A stretch of DNA of 64,000 nucleotides, taken from assembly GCA_963801045.1 (NCBI GenBank), contig CAWDDC010000004.1:930001-994000 (forward strand), read 5' to 3'. Shown one piece after another: positions 16,713-24,428 of this stretch. Numbering within the stretch: position 1 is the first letter of the stretch; the number at the start of each line of letters is the position of its first letter. Source of the DNA: JACCWP01 sp963801045 (lineage in GTDB: Bacteria > Actinomycetota > Actinomycetes > Propionibacteriales > Nocardioidaceae). A program made the position numbers and the translations under genes. The notes beneath the pieces are model-generated. The model searched no databases, was not told the origin of the DNA, and was given only the letters and a program-made list of their open reading frames with translations.

Positions 16713-18887
16713 TCAGGAGCTGGTGAGGATGACGAGTCGCTGGGTCGCCCGGGTCATCGCGACATAGCGGTCGACCGCGCCTTCGATGCCCGTGCCGAAT
16801 GACGCGGGGTCGATGAGGACGACCAGGTCGAACTCGAGCCCCTTCGACAGCTCCGGGGTCAGCCAGCGGACGCGTGACGTCGCACGTACCGTGCCGTGTC
16901 CGATGTCAGTCGCGCCGATGACGCAGGCGATCCCGTCGGCATGCGCGGCGAGCCAGGTGTCGAGGATCGAGCCCAGGTCCGACGTGGACCCGTGCACGAC
17001 GGGGACGTCGGTGCTGCGGATGGAGGTCGGCACGTTGGCATCCGGGAGCACGGCCCGGATGACCGGCTCGGCCTCGGCCATGACCTCTTCCGGCGTGCGG
17101 TAGTTGATGCTCAGGGAGGCCAGGGTGATCCGGTCGAGCCCGATCCGCTCGAGCCGATCCTGCCACGACTCCGTGAACCCGTGCCGGGCCTGGGCACGGT
17201 CGCCGACGATGGTGAGGCTCCGGGACGGGCAGCGAAGCAGCACCATCTGCCAATCTGCGTCGGTCAGCTCCTGAGCCTCGTCCACCACGATGTGCGCGAA
17301 CGGGCCCGCGAGCAGGTCCGGGTCGGCGCTGGGCAGCGCGGTCTCGTCGACCAGGGCGTCCTGGAAGTCCTCGCCGCGCAGCATCGTCACCAGGCCGGAG
17401 CCGTACTCGTCGTCGGCGACCGCGATCAGGTCGTCCACGACCCTGGCCATGCGCTCGCGTTCCGCGGCCACGCCGGCTTCGTGACGACGTGTGCGTCGTG
17501 CCGCCTCCGGGTCGCCGAGCCGCTGCCGTGCGGCGTCCAGCAGCGGCAGGTCGGACACCGTCCAGACCTGGGCGTCGCCGCGCTGCAGCTTCTTGACGTC
17601 GTCGGGCTCCAGCCAGGGAGCGCACATGCGCAGGTACGCGGGTACCGACCACAGGTCGCCGACGAGGTCGGCTGCGTCGATCAACGGCCACGCCCTGGTG
17701 AAGGTGTCGACCAGCTCCGTGTTCTGCACGAGTGACCTGCGCACCAGGTCGGCCGAGACGTCGCCGTCGGGCTCGTGCTTGTCCATCAGGATCGTGAGCA
17801 GCTCCTCCCAGACCTGGTCACGCGCCTCGTTGTGCGGGGTGCCGCCTGCTGGTGACTCGAATGCCTCGGTCCAGTCGTCGGCGCTGAGCCAGACGTCGGA
17901 CCAGGGGGTCTCGACCACCATCCCCTCGGTGGGCGGCTCCTCGTACAACCTGACGGCCGGCTCGATCGCCTTCACCATGTCCGCGGACGACTTCAGCAGC
18001 GCCACGTCCGGGTCGGTCTCGATGGGTGCCGCGGCTCCCCCGGGGACGAGGTCACGCAGGGTGCAGGTCTGCACGCCTTCCTCCCCGAGGCTCGGGAGGA
18101 CGTCGGAGACGTAGGCCAGGTAGGGCTGGTGGGGACCGACGAACAGCACGCCGCCGCGACGGTGCCCGAGCCGGGGATCGGAGTAGAGCAGGTAGGCGGT
18201 GCGGTGCAGAGCGACGACGGTCTTGCCGGTACCCGGCCCGCCGTCGACCACGAGCGCGCCCCGGGATCCCGCGCGGATGATGGCGTCCTGGTCGGCCTGG
18301 ATGGTGCCGAGCACGTCGCGCATCTGGGTCGTACGGCTGCTGCCCAGGCTGGCGACGAACGCTGACTGGTCGTCGAGCGCTGCGTGCCCCTCCAGCCCGT
18401 CGGAGGTGAAAACCTCGTCCCAGTAGTCGTTGATCCTGCCGCGGGTCCAGCGGTACCTGCGGCGGCTGGACAGACCCATCGGGTTGGCGTGGGTCGCGCC
18501 GAAGAACGGCTCGGCCGCGGGGGAGCGCCAGTCGAGCAGCAGGCGACGTCCCGTGCTGTCGGTGAGGCCGAGTCGTCCGATGTACACAGGTTCCGGGTTG
18601 TCCGCGCTGACGATGTGCCCGAGGCACAGGTCCAGACCGAAGCGACGCAGGGCGCGCAGGCGAGCGGTCAGCCGGTGGATCTCGGCGTCGCGGTCCAGCG
18701 CCTCCTGGCCGATGCCGCCGGGCGCCTTCCGCGCGGCGTCGAGACGGTCGGACAGGTCGGCGATCGTCTGCTCGAGGCTCTCCGCGATGGCCGCGAAGTG
18801 CTGTTCGTCGCCGGCGATCAGCGTCGGATCGGCCTTGGCGGCGAGGGTGTCGGGAAGGGCGAACGCACTGGTGGTCACGGGGTTCAC
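16713..18887 (-). CDS. helR: HelR/HelD-type RNA polymerase-recycling and rifamycin-protection helicase
   Basis: About 724 residues. An N-terminal coiled coil (residues ~30-85) that can enter the RNA polymerase secondary channel is followed by a UvrD/Rep-like ATPase: Walker A GGPGTGKT near 216-223, DEAQ Walker B (HIVVDEAQELTDADWQM) in the second half, INYRTPEEV, and the final motif VAMTRATQRLVIL. Size and order match the class II HelD of Mycobacterium and Streptomyces. HelR members displace rifamycins from RNA polymerase. The call HelR rather than housekeeping HelD rests on the rifamycin-associated element upstream. Start: GTG 18887 (GGTGG eight bases upstream) or GTG 18878 (GTGAGG upstream); these differ by three residues. 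Longer frames to 19220 cross the element and are rejected. Confidence 0.88.
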   Translation of the reverse strand: MNPVTTSAFALPDTLAAKADPTLIAGDEQHFAAIAESLEQTIADLSDRLDAARKAPGGIGQEALDRDAEIHRLTARLRALRRFGLDLCLGHIVSADNPEPVYIGRLGLTDSTGRRLLLDWRSPAAEPFFGATHANPMGLSSRRRYRWTRGRINDYWDEVFTSDGLEGHAALDDQSAFVASLGSSRTTQMRDVLGTIQADQDAIIRAGSRGALVVDGGPGTGKTVVALHRTAYLLYSDPRLGHRRGGVLFVGPHQPYLAYVSDVLPSLGEEGVQTCTLRDLVPGGAAAPIETDPDVALLKSSADMVKAIEPAVRLYEEPPTEGMVVETPWSDVWLSADDWTEAFESPAGGTPHNEARDQVWEELLTILMDKHEPDGDVSADLVRRSLVQNTELVDTFTRAWPLIDAADLVGDLWSVPAYLRMCAPWLEPDDVKKLQRGDAQVWTVSDLPLLDAARQRLGDPEAARRTRRHEAGVAAERERMARVVDDLIAVADDEYGSGLVTMLRGEDFQDALVDETALPSADPDLLAGPFAHIVVDEAQELTDADWQMVLLRCPSRSLTIVGDRAQARHGFTESWQDRLERIGLDRITLASLSINYRTPEEVMAEAEPVIRAVLPDANVPTSIRSTDVPVVHGSTSDLGSILDTWLAAHADGIACVIGATDIGHGTVRATSRVRWLTPELSKGLEFDLVVLIDPASFGTGIEGAVDRYVAMTRATQRLVILTSS

Positions 18888-19000
18888 GCCCTCACCACCG
18901 CTCGGCTGTCCGCGTCGTTCAGCAGCAGCAGCACACGCACTTCGGCGACTCCCCGTTTCCTCGGCTTCCGGCTTCGGACGGGGATTCTGCGTGACGACCC

Positions 19001-19019
19001 GGGTCTTGCCGCAAGCCCC
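19001..19019 (-). promoter_or_regulatory. Rifamycin-associated element (RAE)
   Basis: On the helR strand the sequence is GGGGCTTGCGGCAAGACCC, a near-palindrome that differs by one base from the 19-bp RAE (GGGGCTTGCGGCAAGGCCC) known upstream of rifamycin-resistance genes in actinobacteria. It lies 114 bases before the helR start. A TATAGC (coding strand, 19032 to 19027) sits just upstream as a possible -10, so transcription would begin within a few bases of the element. Confidence 0.85.
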
Positions 19020-19108
19020 GGGGTGCGCTATACGTTGGGAGTGGCAGGGAGCGCATGAGCTCCTTGCCATTGTCTTTGGTCCGTACGGTGTGACCCGGTG
19101 GCGGCAGC

Positions 19109-19375
19109 TCAGTCTCGTCGGTCGTCGCGCCTGGCCTTGCGGCGCCGGTGACGACGCACGACGCCGAGACCGAGCCACGCCAGTGCGCCGAACAGTGCCA
19201 CCACGATCGTGTAGAGCCACATCGGCCAGGTGAACTCCAGGAAGAGGAACCGGAACCGGACGTCCTCGGTGTTCTGGAAGATGAAGACCAGCAGGACGCC
19301 CAGGCCGGAGAGCGACGCGATGACACCCCCACTGAGCTTGCGACCCTCCTCGCTGACGGCAGATTGCTCACTCAT
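19109..19375 (-). CDS. LapA-domain (DUF1049) membrane protein
   Basis: 88 residues from ATG 19375. Two membrane spans are separated by a short loop (GGVIASLSGLGVLLVFIFQN and WPMWLYTIVVALFGALAWLG), with the typical FQNTEDVRFRFLF between them and a basic cytoplasmic tail of Arg/Lys/Asp. This is the lipopolysaccharide-assembly-A-like (LapA) domain, widespread in bacteria without LPS, where its role is unclear. It lies upstream of helR in the same direction, but the RAE and candidate promoter in between suggest separate control. Confidence 0.82.
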   Translation of the reverse strand: MSEQSAVSEEGRKLSGGVIASLSGLGVLLVFIFQNTEDVRFRFLFLEFTWPMWLYTIVVALFGALAWLGLGVVRRHRRRKARRDDRRD

Positions 19376-19501
19376 GGCGACCACACGTCATCAGACACAC
19401 CTCGCTCGTCGAGACATGTGGCAAGTGACGCAGAGGACGACTTGCGCGCGCATCCTCCCCAGGGGGTGATCCATCGTCGCGCGATCGCGCCCCTGGCCCG
19501 G

Positions 19502-20263
19502 CTAGAACGGGATCTGGACGCTGAGGAGACCGCTTCCCGACGCGCGACCGGACAGCGTGCGGGCGAACTCGACGGCGTCGAGGGTGATCTCCTCGCCGTC
19601 AGTGCCGACTGACCAGGTGCCGCCGGCTGGTCCGGCCAGCTGCAGGTGGAAGGGCTTCCCGTGCCGTTGTGCCCACTCCGTGACGATGTCTGACACCAGC
19701 GCACCGTCGTGGTCTGCGGTCAGCACCAGCTGCCGGTCGGTGGCCTGGGCGGTGTCGATGCGATGCATCCAGGTGTCGCGGGTCAGGATGGTCTCGAACA
19801 TGTAGCCGAAGGTCCACGGCTCCTCCGCGCCGTCGACCACCTGCTTCTCCGGTGCGGTCACGCGGCCGATCAGCGCTGAACGACGCCGGCGACCGCGGAC
19901 CGCTCGAGCGGTGGCGCGGGCGTAGCGGTCGATGATCTCTGCTGGCCCCATGTCCCGGCGCGCCTCGACCTGGTGTGCGGTGAGGGCGTCGACGCCGTTC
20001 TCCGGGCGTCGTCCGGCAGCTGCGAACTGACGGACCATCGATCCCAGTGAGCCGGCCATTTCCACCATGCCGAGGTTGTGGGTCGCCATCGATCGGACGT
20101 CCCAGGGCTCGCACTGCGTCGGCCGGGCCCACTCGTCGGGGGTCAGCGACCGCAGCTGGTCGAGGTAGCGGCCGTACTCCGTGGCTGCCAGCCCGAAGGC
20201 GGCCGTCCGGTCGAGGGTGGACCGGCGCGCACGGGTTCGTGCGGTGGGGGTGGTCGTGGTCAT
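19502..20263 (-). CDS. Maleylpyruvate isomerase-family mycothiol-dependent enzyme
   Basis: 253 residues. It has the DinB-like MDMPI N-terminal domain: LTPDEWARPTQCEPWDVRSMATHNLGM (the His that binds metal) and ETILTRDTWMHRIDTAQAT (second His), followed by the C-terminal domain found in this family. Characterised members use mycothiol for isomerisation or thiol transfer; most are of unknown substrate. Its ATG overlaps the tetR stop (ATGA at 20260-20263), so the two are co-transcribed and translationally coupled. It is the likely target or partner of that TetR regulator. Confidence 0.82.
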   Translation of the reverse strand: MTTTTPTARTRARRSTLDRTAAFGLAATEYGRYLDQLRSLTPDEWARPTQCEPWDVRSMATHNLGMVEMAGSLGSMVRQFAAAGRRPENGVDALTAHQVEARRDMGPAEIIDRYARATARAVRGRRRRSALIGRVTAPEKQVVDGAEEPWTFGYMFETILTRDTWMHRIDTAQATDRQLVLTADHDGALVSDIVTEWAQRHGKPFHLQLAGPAGGTWSVGTDGEEITLDAVEFARTLSGRASGSGLLSVQIPF

Positions 20264-20865
20264 GCGTCCTCCTGGGGCAGGCCGAGGTTGTCGGCGAACA
20301 TGTCGATCGCGCGGTCGAGCAGGTCGGCCCATCGCGACCCCCCCGGGTCATTGGCCCACTGCTGGTCCACCAGACCTGCGAGCAGCGCGGTCAAGAGGTC
20401 GATGTCGCCGTCGCTCAGGTCGAGGCGAAGGGTGGTCAGAACCTTCTTGAAGTCCTTGATGGCGGTGACCGCCGGGGCGTAGCTCGCCTCACTGGGCGTG
20501 AATCCGGGGACGATCCTGGTGTTCATCAGCTGGTGGCGGGCGAGGTCGGCCGTGGCGAAGTCGAAGAAGGTGCGCGCCATCGTGCGGAGGGCGGCGCGCG
20601 GGGAGTCGGGCACGCTCTGGGCCCGGTCGTATTCGAGGAACTCGGTCCAGGCCTCGCCGAACATGGCGTCGTAGATCGCGTTCTTCGACTCGAAGTGCGA
20701 GTAGAGCGACGGCGGCTTGATCCCCACCCGGTCGGCGACCTCTCGCAGGGTCAACGCCGCCAGCCCCTGCTCACGAGCCACATCCCAGGCGGCATCGAGG
20801 ATCCGCCGCCGCGCTGCCTCACGTCGATCGGTTACCCAATCGCTGGTAGATTCTCCTAACGCCAT
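20260..20865 (-). CDS. TetR-family regulator
   Basis: 201 residues. The N-terminal helix-turn-helix covers about residues 15-62 (RRRILDAAWDVAREQGLAALTLREVADRVGIKPPSLYSHFESKNAI-type pattern, with SLYSHF the recognition end). The C-terminal part resembles TetR_C_33/WHG-like ligand-binding domains. The start ATG at 20865 has no ribosome site and lies inside a palindrome, suggesting a leaderless, self-repressed transcript. It is first in a two-gene operon with the mycothiol-dependent enzyme. Ligand unknown. Confidence 0.88.
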   Translation of the reverse strand: MALGESTSDWVTDRREAARRRILDAAWDVAREQGLAALTLREVADRVGIKPPSLYSHFESKNAIYDAMFGEAWTEFLEYDRAQSVPDSPRAALRTMARTFFDFATADLARHQLMNTRIVPGFTPSEASYAPAVTAIKDFKKVLTTLRLDLSDGDIDLLTALLAGLVDQQWANDPGGSRWADLLDRAIDMFADNLGLPQEDA

Positions 20866-20874
20866 TAGGCAATC
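20849..20874 (-). promoter_or_regulatory. Palindrome over the tetR start, probable TetR operator
   Basis: CCTAA (20855-20859), five bases, TTAGG (20865-20869), extended outward by GATT (20849-20852) and AATC (20871-20874) with a one-base asymmetry. The palindrome covers the tetR start codon. Size and symmetry fit a TetR operator for autoregulation. Confidence 0.6.
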
Positions 20875-20935
20875 GTGGCATGAGGTTGCTGCGGCGTCAA
20901 GGGTCCTCGGCGGAGGGGGACCCGTACCCAGACCG

Positions 20936-20985
20936 TTGACAGACCCCAGCTCCGGAACGTACTTTCCTTACCGTCAAGTACTTTC
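20936..20985 (+). promoter_or_regulatory. Promoter with GTACTTTC direct repeats
   Basis: TTGACA (20936-20941) and TACTTT (20960-20965) form a sigma-A-type promoter with an 18-base spacer. GTACTTTC occurs twice (20959-20966 and 20978-20985), 19 bases apart. The first copy overlaps the -10 and the second lies just after the expected start of transcription (~20972). This is a natural site for repression by the winged-helix regulator encoded at the end of the operon. Confidence 0.65.
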
Positions 20986-21007
20986 ATCAAGCAGGCAGGG
21001 ACAGGCG

Positions 21008-21439
21008 ATGGAGCCGACGAAGCCGGATGCCGAAGCCATGCTGAAAGACGCCGGAAGGATCGAGACCGCGGTGCGAGCCCGGGCCCCGCGGGAAGCTCCG
21101 CTGTACGCCGGGATGGGCCTCACGATCCTGCTCATCGGGCTGGCCGTTGATCTCAACGACGCCGGCGGGGTGGCCAGCGTGGTCGGAGCGACTCTCGTGC
21201 TGGTCGCCCTCGCCGTCACGGTGGGCACCAACCTCCCCTACTTGCGTCGGTACCGGCAGGTGCGGGTGCGGAGCACCCCGATGTGGCTGGAGTGGGCGCT
21301 CGGGCTCTGGAGCGCCGCCGCCGTGTTCTCCATCGGGATCCTGCTCGACGGCACCATCGGCTTCTCCTTCACCCTGGGGGGCTTCGTGGGCGCCGTGCCG
21401 TTCCTGCTGTGGGCCCAGCGGCTCCGTCGCACCGCATGA
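21008..21439 (+). CDS. Small membrane protein, partner of downstream regulator
   Basis: 143 residues. An N-terminal hydrophilic segment (to about 25) is followed by four membrane spans (about 32-48, 52-75, 97-117, 119-136) and a short basic tail. It has no catalytic motif and I do not recognise the family. It begins at ATG 21008 after an AGGGA site and ends overlapping the next gene (ATGA). The pairing of a small four-span protein with a MarR/PadR-like winged-helix regulator is common in actinobacteria and suggests the two are controlled together. Confidence 0.75.
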   Translation: MEPTKPDAEAMLKDAGRIETAVRARAPREAPLYAGMGLTILLIGLAVDLNDAGGVASVVGATLVLVALAVTVGTNLPYLRRYRQVRVRSTPMWLEWALGLWSAAAVFSIGILLDGTIGFSFTLGGFVGAVPFLLWAQRLRRTA

Positions 21440-21750
21440 CCGCGCACCCGCGGGCGCGCCTCGACGACCTGGTCCACCAGCCCGTGCGCTTCTCCCTACT
21501 CGCCGGCCTGGCCCAGGCCGACGAACTGGAGTTCCGGTTCCTCCGCGACACCCTCCAAATCAGCGACTCGCTCCTGTCCCGCCAGGCCTCGACCCTCGAA
21601 CAGGCCGGGTACATCGCCATCCGCAAAGGCCACGTCGGCAAATGGCCTCGCACCTGGCTCACACTCACCCCCGAAGGCCGCGCCGCCTTCAACGACCACC
21701 TCAACACGCTGCGCGAGATCGTCGAAACCCCGACCGGTGTCTCAACCTGA
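21436..21750 (+). CDS. Winged-helix transcriptional regulator (HTH_34/MarR-like)
   Basis: 104 residues, nearly all one winged helix: LDDLVHQPVRFSLLAGLAQADELEFRFLRDTLQISDSLLSRQASTLEQAGYI-type arrangement, with the wing RKGHVGKWPRTWLTLTPEGRAAF. The family is the short dimeric regulator group PF13601. Its ATG is shared with the membrane-protein stop (ATGA), so the two genes are translationally coupled. The GTACTTTC repeats in the operon promoter are its likely binding site. Confidence 0.87.
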   Translation: MTAHPRARLDDLVHQPVRFSLLAGLAQADELEFRFLRDTLQISDSLLSRQASTLEQAGYIAIRKGHVGKWPRTWLTLTPEGRAAFNDHLNTLREIVETPTGVST

Positions 21751-21810
21751 CAGCGCCGGGGGGTGGCGGGTCAGCGGGTCAATCCGAAACCCTCTGACCT
21801 GCGGAAACGT

Positions 21811-21884
21811 TGGAGCGGGTGACCGGGATCGAACCGGCATGACCAGCTTGGAAGGCTGGGGCTCTGCCATTGAGCTACACCCGC
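21811..21884 (-). tRNA. tRNA-Gly (anticodon TCC)
   Basis: 74 bases including an encoded CCA. The acceptor stem is GCGGGTG/CACCCGC, the D-arm GCTC...GAGC, the anticodon arm CCAGC-CTTCCAA-GCTGG with anticodon TCC, and the T-arm contains TTCGATC. It faces left; a GGGTCAG/CTGACC-type short repeat after the 3' end may help termination. Confidence 0.97.
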
Positions 21885-22075
21885 GAGCGCGGGCCGAAAC
21901 CCGGCGCGACCGGCCATGATGCCACGCCCGTACGCCGCCGGGTGACAGCGACAGTCGTCCGATCGGTCCCGATTGGTCGGCCGACCGGCCTGCGCGGACC
22001 TGACCTTGTGTCCAGGGGCTCCTCCCACTGCGACCCTCGGAATCTCATCAGCGCACAGCCCGGACAGGAGGAGCA

Positions 22076-24094
22076 GTGGGGATTCGCCCCCGTCGGCGCC
22101 TGCTCCCGTCCTGGCTGCCGCACGGCGGAACACTGCCCCCGGAGGTCTGGGCCGTCCGGCACGGCTGGGTCGTCGCCGTCCTCGCCGTCCAGGTTCCGCT
22201 CGTCATCGCCTTCGCAATCTCCGAGGGAGTGGGGACGTCGGACGTCCTGCTGCAGACCATGCCCCTGGTCGGGGCCGTGGCCATCGCGCTGATGCCCTCG
22301 TTGCCCCGCCGCCTACGTGCCGTCGTCGCCGGCACCGGCCTGATGCTGGTCTCGGCCGTGGTCGTCAACCTGTCCGGTGGCGCGATCGAGGCGCACTTCC
22401 ACTTCTTCGTGATGATCCCGGTCGTCGCGCTGTACGAGGACTGGGCACCGTTCGGCGTCGCGTGCGGCTACGTCTTGTTCCACCACGGCCTCGTCGGGAC
22501 CATCGCCAGCACCGCCGTCTACGACCACATGGGCGCAATGGCGCACCCGTGGCGATGGGCGGCGATCCACACCGTGGCCTTCGGCGCAGCCTGCGTCGGA
22601 TCGATCGTCAGCTGGAAGCTGCACGAGCAGGCCCGCGCCGAGGGGGACCTGCTCACGGCAGAGCTCAGCCACCAGGCCTTCCACGACCCGCTCACCGGCC
22701 TGCCCAACCGCACCGCGCTCGCCCAGCGCGGACGCGCCAGCCTGGACGCGGCCCGCGCGGCCAACCAGCCCGTCTCCGTGCTGCTGATCGACCTCGATCG
22801 GTTCAAGGAGGTCAACGACACCCTTGGGCACGCCGCCGGGGACGCGCTGCTGTGCCAGGTCGCGGACCGCCTCCGCGAGCAGATCCGCCCGCAGGACCTG
22901 CTCGCCCGGCTCGGCGGCGACGAGTTCGCGCTGCTGCTGCCGGGGCGCACCACGATGGAGGCGCGCGGCACGGCCCGCCAGATCCGGTCCGCGTTGTACG
23001 GCGTCTTCGGCATCGACGGCGTCCGGGTCGACGCCGACGCCAGCACAGGCGTCTCCGGCGTACGCGCCGACGGCAGCCTGGTCGGCGACCGCGTGGGCGA
23101 GCCCTGCGCACTGGACGGTGACGGCGCATTGTCCGAGCTGCTGCGCCGTGCCGACGTCGCCATGTACGTCGCCAAGCACGGGCGACAGGCCGTGGCGATC
23201 TACACCCGCGACGAGGACGCCAACGACCGGTCGCGGCTGGCACTGGTCGCCGATCTGCGACGCCAGCTGGCGGAGAGCTCGATGGAGCTGTTCCACCAGC
23301 CCAAGCTCGACCTGCGCACCGGAACGATCGCCGGCGTCGAGGGACTGGTGCGGTGGAAGCACCGCGAACGCGGTCTGCTGCTGCCGGCCGACTTCATCGC
23401 CGCCGCCGAGAGCAGCGGCCTGATCGAGCCGCTCACCGTCCAGGTGATCGACCTCGCCCTGGCCCAGGTGGCACGGTGGGCAGAGGTCGGCATCTCGGTG
23501 CCGGTGGCCGTCAACATCTCCCCTCGCTGCCTGTTCATGGACCTGCCGTCGGTCATCCGCGAGGCGCTCGACACGTACGGCGTCGACCCCTCGATGCTGC
23601 GGATGGAGATCACCGAGGACACCCTGATGGCCGACCCGGACCACGCGGTGGCGACCCTCAACCGCCTGCGGGACTGGGGAATCGCACTGTCCATCGACGA
23701 CTTCGGCAGCGGCTACGCCGGCCTGTCATACCTGCGTCGGCTGCCAGTCGACGAGCTCAAGCTGGACCGCCAGTTCACCGTGTGCCTCGACAACAGGGAC
23801 ATCGCACCGAACGACCCGGACGTGCTCATCGTGCGCTCGACCGTCGAGCTCGGCCGCAGCCTCGGCCTGACGGTCGTGGCCGAGGGCGTCGAGACGCCGC
23901 AGGCCCTCGAGGCGCTCGCGGCGATGGGCTGCGACCAGGTGCAGGGCTTCCTCGTCGCCCGGCCGATGCCCGCCGACCTTGCCACTGGCTGGCTCAAGGC
24001 CCACCAGCACGACCGCGCCGCCACCCTGCTGCCCCAGCAACGCGGGGCGGCACGTCCCCGTCGCGGCGCGCACGAGCGGGCCCGGGAAGCCTGA
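22076..24094 (+). CDS. Membrane GGDEF-EAL protein with EGL variant
   Basis: 672 residues, GTG start with AGGAGGAG upstream. About five membrane spans occupy residues 27-190; they include a His-rich stretch (EAHFHFFVMIPVVALYEDW and VLFHHGLVG) that could bind a metal or haem. The GGDEF domain (about 205-375) has GGDEF with an RPQD I-site and so should be an active, feedback-inhibited diguanylate cyclase. The EAL domain (about 390-640) has EGL instead of EAL (GVEGLVRW) but keeps NIS, EITEDT, DDFGSGY, LKLD and AEGVE, so phosphodiesterase activity remains possible. It is the second c-di-GMP enzyme in the window. Confidence 0.92.
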   Translation: MGIRPRRRLLPSWLPHGGTLPPEVWAVRHGWVVAVLAVQVPLVIAFAISEGVGTSDVLLQTMPLVGAVAIALMPSLPRRLRAVVAGTGLMLVSAVVVNLSGGAIEAHFHFFVMIPVVALYEDWAPFGVACGYVLFHHGLVGTIASTAVYDHMGAMAHPWRWAAIHTVAFGAACVGSIVSWKLHEQARAEGDLLTAELSHQAFHDPLTGLPNRTALAQRGRASLDAARAANQPVSVLLIDLDRFKEVNDTLGHAAGDALLCQVADRLREQIRPQDLLARLGGDEFALLLPGRTTMEARGTARQIRSALYGVFGIDGVRVDADASTGVSGVRADGSLVGDRVGEPCALDGDGALSELLRRADVAMYVAKHGRQAVAIYTRDEDANDRSRLALVADLRRQLAESSMELFHQPKLDLRTGTIAGVEGLVRWKHRERGLLLPADFIAAAESSGLIEPLTVQVIDLALAQVARWAEVGISVPVAVNISPRCLFMDLPSVIREALDTYGVDPSMLRMEITEDTLMADPDHAVATLNRLRDWGIALSIDDFGSGYAGLSYLRRLPVDELKLDRQFTVCLDNRDIAPNDPDVLIVRSTVELGRSLGLTVVAEGVETPQALEALAAMGCDQVQGFLVARPMPADLATGWLKAHQHDRAATLLPQQRGAARPRRGAHERAREA

Positions 24095-24143
24095 GGGGCC
24101 GCCACCGCCTGACCTGGTGGTGGTTCAGGACGGTGGCATCACG

Positions 24144-24428
24144 GTGAGACGAGTCATGGACTTGGGGTGGATCGTCACGCTCGCCGACCCCGGCGGAAGC
24201 GGCCAGGTCAGCCTGTTCACCCACGACGCCACCGCACCGGTCGTGCCCGCGATGTCGGTCGAGGTCGACGACGTCGACGCGGCGTACGCGGCCGCGCGGA
24301 CCGCGGGAGCCGAGATCGTGCACCCGCTGACCGACGAGCCGTGGGGCGTGCGCCGGTTCTTCGTCCGCGACCCGGCCGGGCACGTGGTCAACGTGCTCAC
24401 CCACGCCCGAGCCGGCTGCGACGCCTAG
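24144..24428 (+). pseudogene. N-terminally truncated VOC (glyoxalase/bleomycin resistance) gene
   Basis: About 94 residues from a possible GTG at 24144 match the later part of a VOC-superfamily protein: MDLGWIVTLADPGGSGQVSLF, SVEVDDVDAAYAAARTAGAEIVHPLTDEPWG and RRFFVRDPAGHVVNVLTH. The expected first strand and FYxxLG helix, about 30 residues, are absent; upstream DNA is the end of the GGDEF-EAL gene and unrelated sequence. The protein would lack part of its first beta-alpha-beta module and some metal ligands. It is probably a decayed gene, although a short functional form cannot be excluded. It overlaps the convergent SDR gene by four bases. Confidence 0.6.

Noticed and set aside
18888..19220. 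N-terminal extension of helR
   Set aside because: It crosses the RAE and the candidate promoter and has no similarity to HelD proteins.
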